Assembly: GCF_003228315.1 (NCBI RefSeq)
Contig: NZ_CP029693.1
Location: 5,986,501 to 6,050,500, forward strand
DNA: 64,000 bases
Source: Pseudomonas putida
GTDB taxonomy: Bacteria > Pseudomonadota > Gammaproteobacteria > Pseudomonadales > Pseudomonadaceae
Direction: 5' to 3'
A model generated the notes under the pieces. The model saw only the letters and a program-made list of their open reading frames with translations, was not told the origin of the DNA and made no database searches. A program made the position numbers and the translations under genes. Positions within the stretch are counted from its first letter, which is position 1. Every line of letters begins with the position of its first letter. Positions 27,950-35,881 of this stretch are shown here, in pieces.

Positions 27950-28486
27950 TTACTCTGCGGTATGAGCGTCGGTGGCGCAGGCGGGTTTGCCGGCAGCGTA
28001 TTTAAGACTGGGGTCGACCAGCGCGTCGAAGCGCTTGAGCGCCTCGGAGCCAATCAAAAGCGGGTATTGGAACGCGCTACGGTCGGTCAGGTTCACTTCT
28101 ATGCTGCGCAGGGCCGAGCCCATGCAGATATCCAGCTCGATCACCGGGCGGGCCGTGTACTTCTTGCCTTCTTCCGGGTCGTAGTCGCCGGCGCGGCGCT
28201 TGATCTTGCTGACGCGGGCCAGCGGTCGTTCGATCGGGTGCGAATGGGCGGCGTCGATCGCCAGATAAAAGCGGACCCAGGATTCGCCATTGCGTTTGAA
28301 GCGCTTGATGTCGCGGGCACTGAGCGATGCGGTCTTGGCCCCGGTATCGAGCTTGGCCGCCACTTCCAGGTCGATGCCGCCCAGCGATGCGTACTCATTA
28401 AGGCCATACACAGTCTTTTCCCCCGCGACTGCGAACCCGGGCAGGCATAGCACATAAAGGAAGGCGGGGAAGGGCTTGAGTCTCAT
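27950..28486 (-). CDS. Exported retropepsin-like (ATP-dependent zinc protease family) protein
   Basis: A 178-residue protein with a signal peptide (about 1-21, PFPAFLYVLCLPGFAVA). It then has a domain of the family often named RimK-related or ATP-dependent zinc protease, which has a retropepsin-like fold. The active-site-like motif is LDTGAKTASLSA (Asp-Thr-Gly-Ala), followed later by PLLIGSEALKRFDALVDPS, the second conserved strand-turn. I choose ATG 28486 because AGGA lies 5 bases upstream and the signal peptide starts there; the open frame extends further to 28594. It is the first gene of the three-gene unit, so export of this product agrees with the periplasmic domain of its neighbour. Confidence 0.82.
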   Translation of the reverse strand: MRLKPFPAFLYVLCLPGFAVAGEKTVYGLNEYASLGGIDLEVAAKLDTGAKTASLSARDIKRFKRNGESWVRFYLAIDAAHSHPIERPLARVSKIKRRAGDYDPEEGKKYTARPVIELDICMGSALRSIEVNLTDRSAFQYPLLIGSEALKRFDALVDPSLKYAAGKPACATDAHTAE

Positions 28487-28699
28487 AAATCCTGGTGCGC
28501 AGCGGTCTGTATTTCGATTCAAGACCCTGGCATTGCTGCGCAAGCTCCTCGTATGCCTATCAGCTATTTGTGACAGACAGTGCAGATGTGACAAACAAAT
28601 GCGGGCGGCATTCTAGCACGGTGGTTTTACGGCGCCAGCGCTGACCGGCAGCTGAAATTCGATGTGCTGCTTCGTTATGGTGCAGGCGGTTATTAGACG

Positions 28700-28711
28700 A
28701 TTGTCGACAAT
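28700..28711. promoter_or_regulatory. Perfect palindrome ATTGTCGACAAT, candidate prpR operator 1
   Basis: A 12-bp perfect palindrome lies 74 bases upstream of the prpR start, and its TGTCGACA core recurs at 28775-28782. It is probably a GntR-family binding site for autoregulation. Confidence 0.6.
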
Positions 28712-28774
28712 TTCCATTTATCCTTTGACTGCGTAGCCTGAATTCGTTAGTTTTTGCCGCATCAGCTTTCAAGG

Positions 28775-28782
28775 TGTCGACA
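28775..28782. promoter_or_regulatory. TGTCGACA, candidate prpR operator 2 at the ribosome-binding site
   Basis: It repeats the core of the palindrome at 28700 and overlaps the putative ribosome site AAGGTG (28771-28776), ending three bases before ATG 28785. A repressor bound here would also cover the transcript start region; TTGACT at 28725-28730 is a possible -35 box between the two sites. Confidence 0.55.
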
Positions 28783-28784
28783 AT

Positions 28785-29504
28785 ATGCTGGACCAACTCG
28801 ATCCGCCGGTTCCGGTTTCAGACGATTCTGAAACCCTTTCCGAGAACGTCTTCCGACGCATCCAGGCGGCCATCGTCAAGGGCGATATCGCGCCGGGCAG
28901 CAAAATCTCCGAGCCGGAGCTGGCCCGTACCTACGGCATCAGCCGCGGGCCGCTGCGCGAGGCGATCCACCGTCTGGAAGGCCAGCGCCTGCTGGTGCGC
29001 GTGCCGCATGTCGGCGCCCGGGTGGTCTCGCTCAACCATGCCGAGCTGCTGGAACTCTACGAAATCCGCGAATCCCTCGAAGGCATGGCTTGCCGACTGG
29101 CGGCCGAACGCATGAGCGTAGAAGAGATCGACGAACTGCGCCGCGTCCTCGAAACCCACGAACGTGATGAGGCGTTCCAGGCCGGTCGGGGCTATTACCA
29201 GCAGGAAGGCGATTTCGACTTCCACTACCGGATCATCCAGGGCAGCGGTAACCGCACCTTGACGCAAATGCTCTGCGGCGAGCTGTATCAACTGGTGCGC
29301 ATGTACCGCATCCAGTTCTCCACCACGCCCAATCGCCCGCACCAGGCCTTTGCCGAACACCACCGAATTCTCGATGCCATCGCCGACCGTGACGGTGAAC
29401 TGGCCGAGTTGTTGATGCGCCGTCACATCGGCGCTTCCAAACGCAACATCGCCCGTCATTACCAGGACGGCGCCAACCCGACAGCCAAACGAGGTGAGTC
29501 ATGA
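28785..29504 (+). CDS. prpR: GntR/FCD transcriptional regulator of the propionate cluster
   Basis: A 239-residue regulator of the FadR subfamily of GntR. It has an N-terminal winged helix (about 22-88; AAIVKGDIAPGSKISEPELARTYGISRGPLREAIHRLEGQRLL) and a C-terminal FCD ligand domain with metal-type Asp and His residues (FDFHYRIIQGSGN, HHRILDAIADRDGELAE, MRRHI). Its stop overlaps the prpB start (ATGA), so it is translated with the operon it presumably represses, in response to a 2-methylcitrate-pathway intermediate. This is not the sigma-54 PrpR of enterics; I use the name in the Pseudomonas sense. Two TGTCGACA-containing palindromes precede it. Confidence 0.88.
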   Translation: MLDQLDPPVPVSDDSETLSENVFRRIQAAIVKGDIAPGSKISEPELARTYGISRGPLREAIHRLEGQRLLVRVPHVGARVVSLNHAELLELYEIRESLEGMACRLAAERMSVEEIDELRRVLETHERDEAFQAGRGYYQQEGDFDFHYRIIQGSGNRTLTQMLCGELYQLVRMYRIQFSTTPNRPHQAFAEHHRILDAIADRDGELAELLMRRHIGASKRNIARHYQDGANPTAKRGES

Positions 29505-30391
29505 GTTTGAACAAGAGCACTCCAGGCCAGCGTTTCCGCGATGCGGTCGCCAGCGAGCATCCATTGCAAGTGGTCGGCGCGATCAACGCCAACCACGCCC
29601 TGCTGGCCAAGCGTGCCGGTTTCAAGGCGATTTACCTGTCCGGTGGCGGGGTGGCTGCTGGCTCCCTGGGCGTGCCTGACCTGGGCATCACCGGCCTGGA
29701 TGACGTGCTGACCGACGTGCGCCGCATCACCGACGTCTGCGACCTGCCGCTGCTGGTGGACGTGGACACCGGTTTCGGTTCTTCGGCGTTCAACGTCGCC
29801 CGTACCGTCAAGTCGATGATCAAGTTCGGTGCGGCGGCGATTCACATCGAAGACCAGGTCGGCGCCAAGCGTTGCGGTCACCGCCCTAATAAGGAAATCG
29901 TTTCGCAGCAGGAAATGGTCGACCGCATCAAGGCCGCCGTCGATGCCCGTACCGATGACAGCTTCGTGATCATGGCCCGTACCGACGCCCTGGCGGTGGA
30001 AGGTCTGGAGTCCGCCCTGGATCGCGCGGCCGCCTGCATCGAGGCTGGCGCCGACATGGTGTTCCCGGAAGCCATCACCGAGCTGGAAATGTACAAATTG
30101 TTCGCCAACCGCGTGAAAGCGCCGATCCTGGCCAACATCACCGAATTCGGCGCCACGCCGCTGTACACCACCGAGCAACTGGCTGGAGCGGATGTGTCGC
30201 TGGTGCTGTACCCGCTGTCGGCCTTCCGTGCCATGAACAAGGCCGCGGAAAACGTCTACACCGCGATCCGTCGCGACGGCACGCAACAGAACGTCATCGA
30301 CACCATGCAGACTCGCATGGAGCTTTACGATCGCATCGACTACCACACCTTCGAGCAGAAGCTCGATGCGTTGTTTGCCGCGAAGAAGTAA
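29501..30391 (+). CDS. prpB: 2-methylisocitrate lyase
   Basis: Cleaves 2-methylisocitrate to pyruvate and succinate, the last step of the propionate cycle. The 296 residues form an isocitrate-lyase-superfamily barrel with VDVDTGFG, the catalytic Cys motif GAKRCGHRPNKE (K-R/K-C-G-H), and IMARTDALAVEGLE. The length matches PrpB and excludes full-length isocitrate lyase. ATG 29501 overlaps the prpR stop by four bases. It is separated from prpC by a 104-bp REPIN. Confidence 0.97.
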   Translation: MSLNKSTPGQRFRDAVASEHPLQVVGAINANHALLAKRAGFKAIYLSGGGVAAGSLGVPDLGITGLDDVLTDVRRITDVCDLPLLVDVDTGFGSSAFNVARTVKSMIKFGAAAIHIEDQVGAKRCGHRPNKEIVSQQEMVDRIKAAVDARTDDSFVIMARTDALAVEGLESALDRAAACIEAGADMVFPEAITELEMYKLFANRVKAPILANITEFGATPLYTTEQLAGADVSLVLYPLSAFRAMNKAAENVYTAIRRDGTQQNVIDTMQTRMELYDRIDYHTFEQKLDALFAAKK

Positions 30392-30430
30392 TGAACACCC
30401 TGCACCTGTAAACCCGGGACTGCACAGATC

Positions 30431-30534
30431 CCTGTAGGAGCGAGCATGCTCGCGATGGACGTCAACGATGACGCGGGGAGCCTGATGCCCCGCGGTGAAG
30501 CGTCCACCATCGCGAGCAGGCTCGCTCCTACAAG
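30431..30534. repeat. REPIN (104 bp) between prpB and prpC
   Basis: Arms GAGCGAGCATGCTCGCGATG and GAGCAGGCTCGCTCC, with spacer CGTCAACGATGACGCGGGG as in the copy at 23792. Confidence 0.93.
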
Positions 30535-30581
30535 GGGCAGATAGAACATCTCTGACAAATTCAAGAAGACTGGAGACAGCA

Positions 30582-31709
30582 ATGGCCGAAGCAAAAGTAC
30601 TCAGTGGCGCCGGGCTCCGTGGCCAGGTTGCCGGGCAAACCGCACTGTCCACCGTGGGCCAGGCGGGCGCGGGCCTGACCTACCGCGGCTACGACGTTCG
30701 CGAACTGGCGGCTGACGCGCAATTCGAAGAAGTCGCTTACCTGCTGCTGTACGGCGAACTGCCGAGCAAGGCGCAACTGGCGGCCTACGTCGCCAAGCTG
30801 AGCAAGCTGCGCGACCTGCCACAAGCCCTGAAAGAAGTGCTGGAACGCATCCCTGCCGACGCCCACCCGATGGACGTGATGCGCACCGGTTGCTCGTTCC
30901 TGGGCAACCTGGAACCGGAGCACAACTTCTCCGAGCAACACGACAAGACCGACCGCCTGCTGGCCGCCTTCCCGGCGATCATGACCTACTGGTATCGCTT
31001 CAGCCATGAAGGCAAGCGCATCGAATGCGTGAGCGACGAGCAGTCCATCGGCGGCCACTTCCTGCACCTGCTGCACGGCAAGAAGCCAAGCGAGCTGCAC
31101 GTCAAGGTGATGAACGTTTCGCTGATCCTCTACGCGGAGCACGAATTCAACGCCTCGACCTTCACCGCCCGCGTTTGTGCCTCGACCCTGTCCGACCTGT
31201 ACTCCTGCGTCACCGCGGCCATCGGCTCGCTGCGCGGCCCGCTGCATGGCGGTGCCAACGAAGCGGCGATGGAAATGATCGAGCGCTTCTCGTCGCCGGA
31301 AGACGCGATCAAGGGCACCCTGGGCATGCTCGAGCGCAAGGACAAGATCATGGGCTTCGGCCACGCGATCTATAAGGACAGCGATCCACGTAACGAAGTG
31401 ATCAAGGGCTGGTCGAAAAAGCTCGCCGACGAAGTGGGCGACAAGGTGCTGTTCCCGGTTTCCGAAGCCATCGACAAGACCATGTGGGAGCAAAAGAAAC
31501 TGTTCCCGAACGCCGACTTCTACCATGCCTCGGCGTACCACTTCATGGGCATCCCGACCAAGTTGTTCACACCGATTTTCGTCTGCTCGCGCCTGACCGG
31601 CTGGGCGGCCCACGTGTTCGAACAACGCGCCAACAACCGCATCATCCGTCCAAGCGCCGAATACACCGGCGTTGAACAGCGCAAGTTCGTGCCAATCGAA
31701 CAACGCTGA
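30582..31709 (+). CDS. prpC: 2-methylcitrate synthase
   Basis: Condenses propionyl-CoA with oxaloacetate. The 375 residues are a citrate-synthase fold of the short PrpC type. The start GLRGQVAGQTALSTVG(Q)AGAGLTYRGYDVREL is the PrpC form. Catalytic His and Asp regions are present: GPLHGGANEAAMEMI and KIMGFGHAIYKDSDPR, and FYHASAYHFMGIPTKLFTPIFVCSRLTGW closes the active site. ATG 30582 has GGAG 8 bases upstream; the longer open frame runs back into the REPIN. It is part of the prp cluster. Confidence 0.97.
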   Translation: MAEAKVLSGAGLRGQVAGQTALSTVGQAGAGLTYRGYDVRELAADAQFEEVAYLLLYGELPSKAQLAAYVAKLSKLRDLPQALKEVLERIPADAHPMDVMRTGCSFLGNLEPEHNFSEQHDKTDRLLAAFPAIMTYWYRFSHEGKRIECVSDEQSIGGHFLHLLHGKKPSELHVKVMNVSLILYAEHEFNASTFTARVCASTLSDLYSCVTAAIGSLRGPLHGGANEAAMEMIERFSSPEDAIKGTLGMLERKDKIMGFGHAIYKDSDPRNEVIKGWSKKLADEVGDKVLFPVSEAIDKTMWEQKKLFPNADFYHASAYHFMGIPTKLFTPIFVCSRLTGWAAHVFEQRANNRIIRPSAEYTGVEQRKFVPIEQR

Positions 31710-31750
31710 ATGGTGGAGGTCGGCACCGGGATCTGAACCCGACACAGATC

Positions 31751-31844
31751 CCTGTAGGAGCGAGCCTGCTCGCGATGACGGACTGACATTCAACATCAAT
31801 GTCGCCAGTTACATCGCTATCGCGAGCAGGCTCGCTCCTACAGT
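31751..31844. repeat. REP doublet (94 bp) between prpC and acnD
   Basis: Arms GAGCGAGCCTGCTCGCGATG and inverse, spacer with ATTCAACATCAATGTCGCC. Confidence 0.92.
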
Positions 31845-31913
31845 GGACTGTGTGGAACTCAAGTCTGGCGCCAGGCCCCACCCTTTGTAATTACCGTGAC
31901 CGAGTCCTGACCG

Positions 31914-34508
31914 ATGAACACAGAATTCCGTAAACCGCTGCCCGGCAGCCATCTGGCTTACTACGACGTGCGTGCGGCAGTCGAGGCCATCCAGCCCGGC
32001 GCCTATGACACCCTGCCGTACACCTCCCGCGTGCTGGCGGAAAACCTTGTGCGTCGCTGCGACCCGGCCACGCTCACCGAATCGCTCAAGCAATTCATCG
32101 AGCGCAAGCGCGACCTCGATTTCCCATGGTTCCCGGCCCGCGTGGTGTGCCACGACATTCTCGGCCAGACCGCGCTGGTGGACCTCGCCGGCCTGCGTGA
32201 CGCCATCGCCCAGCAAGGCGGTGACCCGGCGCAAGTCAACCCGGTGGTGCCGACCCAACTGATCGTCGACCACTCCCTGGCCGTCGAGCGCGGCGGCTTC
32301 GATCCGGAAGCGTTCGAAAAGAACCGCGCCATCGAAGACCGTCGCAACGAAGACCGTTTCCACTTCATCAACTGGACCAAGAAGGCGTTCAAGAACGTCG
32401 ACGTGATCCCGCCGGGCAACGGCATCATGCACCAGATCAACCTGGAGAAAATGTCTCCGGTGATCCAGGTGCGTGACGGCGTGGCCTTCCCTGACACCTG
32501 CGTCGGCACCGACAGCCACACCCCGCACGTCGATGCACTGGGCGTGATCGCCATCGGTGTCGGTGGCCTGGAAGCCGAGAGCGTGATGCTCGGCCGTGCC
32601 TCCTGGATGCGCCTGCCGGAAAGCGTCGGCGTCGAACTGACCGGCAAGCTGCAGCCGGGCATCACCGCCACCGACATGGTGCTGGCACTGACCGAGTTCT
32701 TGCGCAAGCAGAAGGTTGTAGGTGCGTGGCTGGAGTTCTTCGGCGAAGGCGCGTCGGCGCTGACCCTCGGCGACCGTGCAACCATTTCCAACATGGCGCC
32801 TGAGTACGGTGCTACTGCCGCGATGTTCTACATCGACCAGCAGACCATCGACTACCTCAAACTCACCGGCCGTGAAGACGAGCAGGTGCAGTTGGTCGAG
32901 AACTATGCCAAGCAGATCGGCCTGTGGGCGGACAGCCTGAAAGGTGCGCAATACGAGCGCGGCTTGACCTTCGACCTGTCTTCGGTGGTGCGCAACATGG
33001 CCGGCCCGAGCAACCCGCACGCCCGGGTCGCGGTGTCGGATCTGGCGGCCAAAGGCATTTCTGGTCAGTGGGAAGACGTTCCAGGGCAAATGCCGGACGG
33101 CGCGGTGATCATCGCTGCCATCACCAGCTGCACCAACACCAGCAACCCGCGCAACGTGATCGCCGCTGGCCTGCTGGCGCGCAACGCCAACAAGCTCGGC
33201 CTGACCCGCAAGCCATGGGTCAAATCGTCCCTGGCGCCGGGCTCGAAAACCGTGGCGCTGTACCTCGACGAAGCCGGCCTGACCGATGAGCTGGAACAGC
33301 TCGGTTTCGGCGTCGTCGCCTTCGCCTGCACCACCTGCAACGGCATGTCCGGTGCACTGGACCCGGTGATCCAGCAAGAGATCATCGACCGCGACCTGTA
33401 CGCCACTGCCGTGCTGTCCGGTAACCGCAACTTCGACGGCCGGATTCACCCGTACGCCAAGCAGGCGTTCCTCGCTTCGCCACCGCTGGTGGTCGCTTAT
33501 GCCATTGCCGGCACCATCCGTTTCGACATCGAAAAAGACGTGCTGGGCGTGGTCGACGGCAAGGAAATCCGTCTGAAAGACATCTGGCCGAGCGATGAAG
33601 AAGTCGACGCAGTGGTCAAGGCGTCGGTGAAGCCGGAGCAGTTCCGTCAGGTGTACATCCCGATGTTCGCCATCCACGAAGACACCGGTCCGAAAGTGAA
33701 GCCGCTGTACGACTGGCGCGAGATGAGCACTTACATCCGTCGTCCGCCGTACTGGGAAGGCGCATTGGCCGGCGCTCGTCCGCTCAAGGGCATGCGTCCG
33801 CTGGCGGTGCTGCCGGACAACATCACCACCGACCACCTGTCGCCGTCCAACGCCATCATGCTGGACAGCGCCGCTGGCGAATACCTGGCGAAAATGGGCC
33901 TGCCGGAAGAAGACTTCAACTCTTACGCGACGCACCGTGGCGACCACTTGACCGCGCAGCGCGCGACCTTCGCCAACCCGAAACTGTTCAACGAAATGGT
34001 TGTCGAGAACGGCAAGGTCAAGCAGGGCTCCCTGGCCCGCGTCGAGCCGGAAGGCAAAGTGATGCGCATGTGGGAAGCCATCGAGACCTACATGGATCGC
34101 AAGCAGTCGCTGATCATCATCGCCGGCGCCGACTACGGTCAGGGCTCGTCCCGCGACTGGGCCGCCAAGGGCGTGCGTCTGGCGGGTGTGGAGGCGATTG
34201 CCGCCGAAGGTTTCGAGCGCATCCACCGCACCAACCTGGTGGGCATGGGCGTGTTGCCGCTGGAGTTCAAGCCGGGCACCAACCGTCACACCCTGGCCAT
34301 CGACGGCACCGAAGTCTATGACGTGATCGGTGATCGCACGCCACGGGCTGACCTGACCCTGGTGATCCATCGCAAGAACGGCGAGCGCGTCGAGGTGCCG
34401 GTGACCTGCCGTCTCGACACCGCCGAAGAAGTGTCGATCTACGAGGCTGGCGGCGTGTTGCAACGTTTCGCCCAGGACTTCCTCGAAGAATCGGCGGTAG
34501 CCGTTTAA
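31914..34508 (+). CDS. acnD: Fe/S-dependent 2-methylcitrate dehydratase (aconitase family)
   Basis: Dehydrates 2-methylcitrate to 2-methyl-cis-aconitate, needing PrpF for a correctly isomerised product. The 864 residues have the aconitase [4Fe-4S] cysteines in ITSCTNTSNPRN and FACTTCNGMSG, the substrate-binding SDSHTPH-type loop (GTDSHTPHVDALG), and the C-terminal swivel domain with GADYGQGSSRDWAAKG. Identity as AcnD rather than AcnA comes from the prp context and the directly downstream prpF. It is preceded by a REP doublet and followed by a 13-bp hairpin. Confidence 0.95.
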   Translation: MNTEFRKPLPGSHLAYYDVRAAVEAIQPGAYDTLPYTSRVLAENLVRRCDPATLTESLKQFIERKRDLDFPWFPARVVCHDILGQTALVDLAGLRDAIAQQGGDPAQVNPVVPTQLIVDHSLAVERGGFDPEAFEKNRAIEDRRNEDRFHFINWTKKAFKNVDVIPPGNGIMHQINLEKMSPVIQVRDGVAFPDTCVGTDSHTPHVDALGVIAIGVGGLEAESVMLGRASWMRLPESVGVELTGKLQPGITATDMVLALTEFLRKQKVVGAWLEFFGEGASALTLGDRATISNMAPEYGATAAMFYIDQQTIDYLKLTGREDEQVQLVENYAKQIGLWADSLKGAQYERGLTFDLSSVVRNMAGPSNPHARVAVSDLAAKGISGQWEDVPGQMPDGAVIIAAITSCTNTSNPRNVIAAGLLARNANKLGLTRKPWVKSSLAPGSKTVALYLDEAGLTDELEQLGFGVVAFACTTCNGMSGALDPVIQQEIIDRDLYATAVLSGNRNFDGRIHPYAKQAFLASPPLVVAYAIAGTIRFDIEKDVLGVVDGKEIRLKDIWPSDEEVDAVVKASVKPEQFRQVYIPMFAIHEDTGPKVKPLYDWREMSTYIRRPPYWEGALAGARPLKGMRPLAVLPDNITTDHLSPSNAIMLDSAAGEYLAKMGLPEEDFNSYATHRGDHLTAQRATFANPKLFNEMVVENGKVKQGSLARVEPEGKVMRMWEAIETYMDRKQSLIIIAGADYGQGSSRDWAAKGVRLAGVEAIAAEGFERIHRTNLVGMGVLPLEFKPGTNRHTLAIDGTEVYDVIGDRTPRADLTLVIHRKNGERVEVPVTCRLDTAEEVSIYEAGGVLQRFAQDFLEESAVAV

Positions 34509-34519
34509 AACAAGCTGTG

Positions 34520-34548
34520 CAGGCACGGGACCTTGGGTCCCGTGCCTG
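34520..34548 (+). terminator. 13-bp perfect hairpin between acnD and prpF (terminator-like, weak U-tract)
   Basis: CAGGCACGGGACC and its exact inverse are separated by TTG and followed only by TTATG. This is strong enough to pause or process RNA, but the poor U-run makes full termination doubtful. It ends 16 bases before the prpF start. Confidence 0.6.
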
Positions 34549-34564
34549 TTATGAAGGAGCAATC

Positions 34565-35755
34565 ATGGCTCACGCACCACAGATCAAGATTCCCGCCACC
34601 TACATGCGCGGCGGCACCAGCAAAGGCGTGTTCTTCAGCCTGAAGGATTTGCCGGAAGCGGCACAGGTTCCGGGCCCTGCCCGCGATGCACTGTTGCTGC
34701 GCGTGATTGGCAGCCCCGACCCATACGACAAGCAAATCGACGGCATGGGCGGCGCGACCTCCAGCACCAGCAAAACCGTGATCCTGTCGAAAAGCATCAA
34801 GGCCGATCACGATGTCGACTACCTGTTCGGTCAAGTCTCCATCGACAAACCTTTCGTCGACTGGAGCGGCAACTGCGGCAACCTGTCGGCGGCAGTCGGT
34901 TCGTTCGCTGTCAGCAATGGCCTGGTGGACGCCAGCCGCATCCCGCACAACGGCGTTGCCGTGGTTCGCGTGTGGCAGGCCAACATCGGCAAGACCATCA
35001 TCGCCCACGTGCCGATCACCAACGGTGAAGTGCAGGAAACCGGCGATTTCGAACTCGACGGCGTGACCTTCCCGGCCGCGGAAGTGCAAATCGAGTTTCT
35101 GGATCCGGCCGCGGAGGAAGAGGGTGGCGGTGGTTCGATGTTCCCTACCGGCAACCTGATCGATGACCTGGAAGTGCCGGGTGTCGGCACCTTCAAGGCG
35201 ACCATGATCAACGCCGGCATCCCGACGATTTTCGTCAATGCCGAAGACATCGGCTACAAGGGCACCGAGTTGCAGGGCGCGATCAACGGCGATCCGAAAG
35301 CGCTGCTGATGTTCGAAACCATCCGTGCCTACGGCGCATTGCGCATGGGCCTGATTTCCAACATTGACGAAGCGGCCAAGCGGCAGCACACGCCGAAGGT
35401 GGCGTTCGTGGCCAAGCCTGCGGATTACGTGGCTTCCAGTGGCAAGGCGATTGCGGCTGGCGATGTCGACCTGCTGGTACGTGCGCTGTCCATGGGCAAG
35501 CTGCACCACGCGATGATGGGTACCGCAGCGGTGGCGATCGGTACGGCGGCGGCGATTTCCGGCACCTTGGTGAACCTTGCGGCCGGTGGCGTCGAGCGCA
35601 ACGCGGTGCGCTTCGGTCATCCGTCCGGCACCTTGCGCGTGGGGGCCGAGGCCAGTCAGGTCAACGGTGAATGGACCGTGAACAAAGCCATCATGAGCCG
35701 CAGTGCGCGGGTGTTGATGGAGGGGTTTGTGCGCGTGCCGGGTGATTCGTTCTGA
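34565..35755 (+). CDS. prpF: AcnD-accessory protein / 2-methylaconitate isomerase PrpF
   Basis: Isomerises 2-methylaconitate so that the AcnD product can continue in the cycle. The 396 residues have the diaminopimelate-epimerase-like PrpF fold, with IPATYMRGGTSKGVFF at the N-terminus, and GGATSSTSKTVIL and DWSGNCGNLSAAVG, the latter holding the conserved Cys and Gly loop. AVPxx-type late motifs appear as HHAMMGTAAVAIGTAA and RFGHPSGTLRVG. GAAGGAGC lies 6-8 bases upstream of ATG 34565. The length is normal. It directly follows acnD, as in other AcnD/PrpF pathways. Confidence 0.96.
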   Translation: MAHAPQIKIPATYMRGGTSKGVFFSLKDLPEAAQVPGPARDALLLRVIGSPDPYDKQIDGMGGATSSTSKTVILSKSIKADHDVDYLFGQVSIDKPFVDWSGNCGNLSAAVGSFAVSNGLVDASRIPHNGVAVVRVWQANIGKTIIAHVPITNGEVQETGDFELDGVTFPAAEVQIEFLDPAAEEEGGGGSMFPTGNLIDDLEVPGVGTFKATMINAGIPTIFVNAEDIGYKGTELQGAINGDPKALLMFETIRAYGALRMGLISNIDEAAKRQHTPKVAFVAKPADYVASSGKAIAAGDVDLLVRALSMGKLHHAMMGTAAVAIGTAAAISGTLVNLAAGGVERNAVRFGHPSGTLRVGAEASQVNGEWTVNKAIMSRSARVLMEGFVRVPGDSF

Positions 35756-35764
35756 CGCATACCT

Positions 35765-35869
35765 TATGTAGGAGCGAGCCTGCTCGCGATGGACACGAGA
35801 GCACCACGGGGTGTCAGGCGCCCAGCGTAATCGTTGACGACCATCGCGAGCAAAGCTCGCTCCTACAAG
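35765..35869. repeat. REPIN (105 bp) between prpF and prpD
   Basis: Same class as the 104-bp copies, with one extra A in the right arm (GAGCAAAGCTCGC). The spacer ends TCGTTGACGACCATCGCG. Confidence 0.92.
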
Positions 35870-35881
35870 AGTGAATCGACC

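Noticed and set aside
34520..34548. Hairpin after acnD as a true operon terminator
   Set aside because: Only two or three Ts follow the stem and prpF begins 16 bases on with a good ribosome site, so full termination is unlikely; kept as terminator-like only.
31809..34562. 917-codon minus-strand open frame opposite acnD
   Set aside because: It is a shadow of the GC-rich acnD gene: residues are His/Gln/Arg/Val-rich without domains, and acnD has every aconitase motif.
22152..35869. Regular repeats as a CRISPR array
   Set aside because: The repeats are scattered single doublets between genes, palindromic, with no unique spacers in series and no cas genes.
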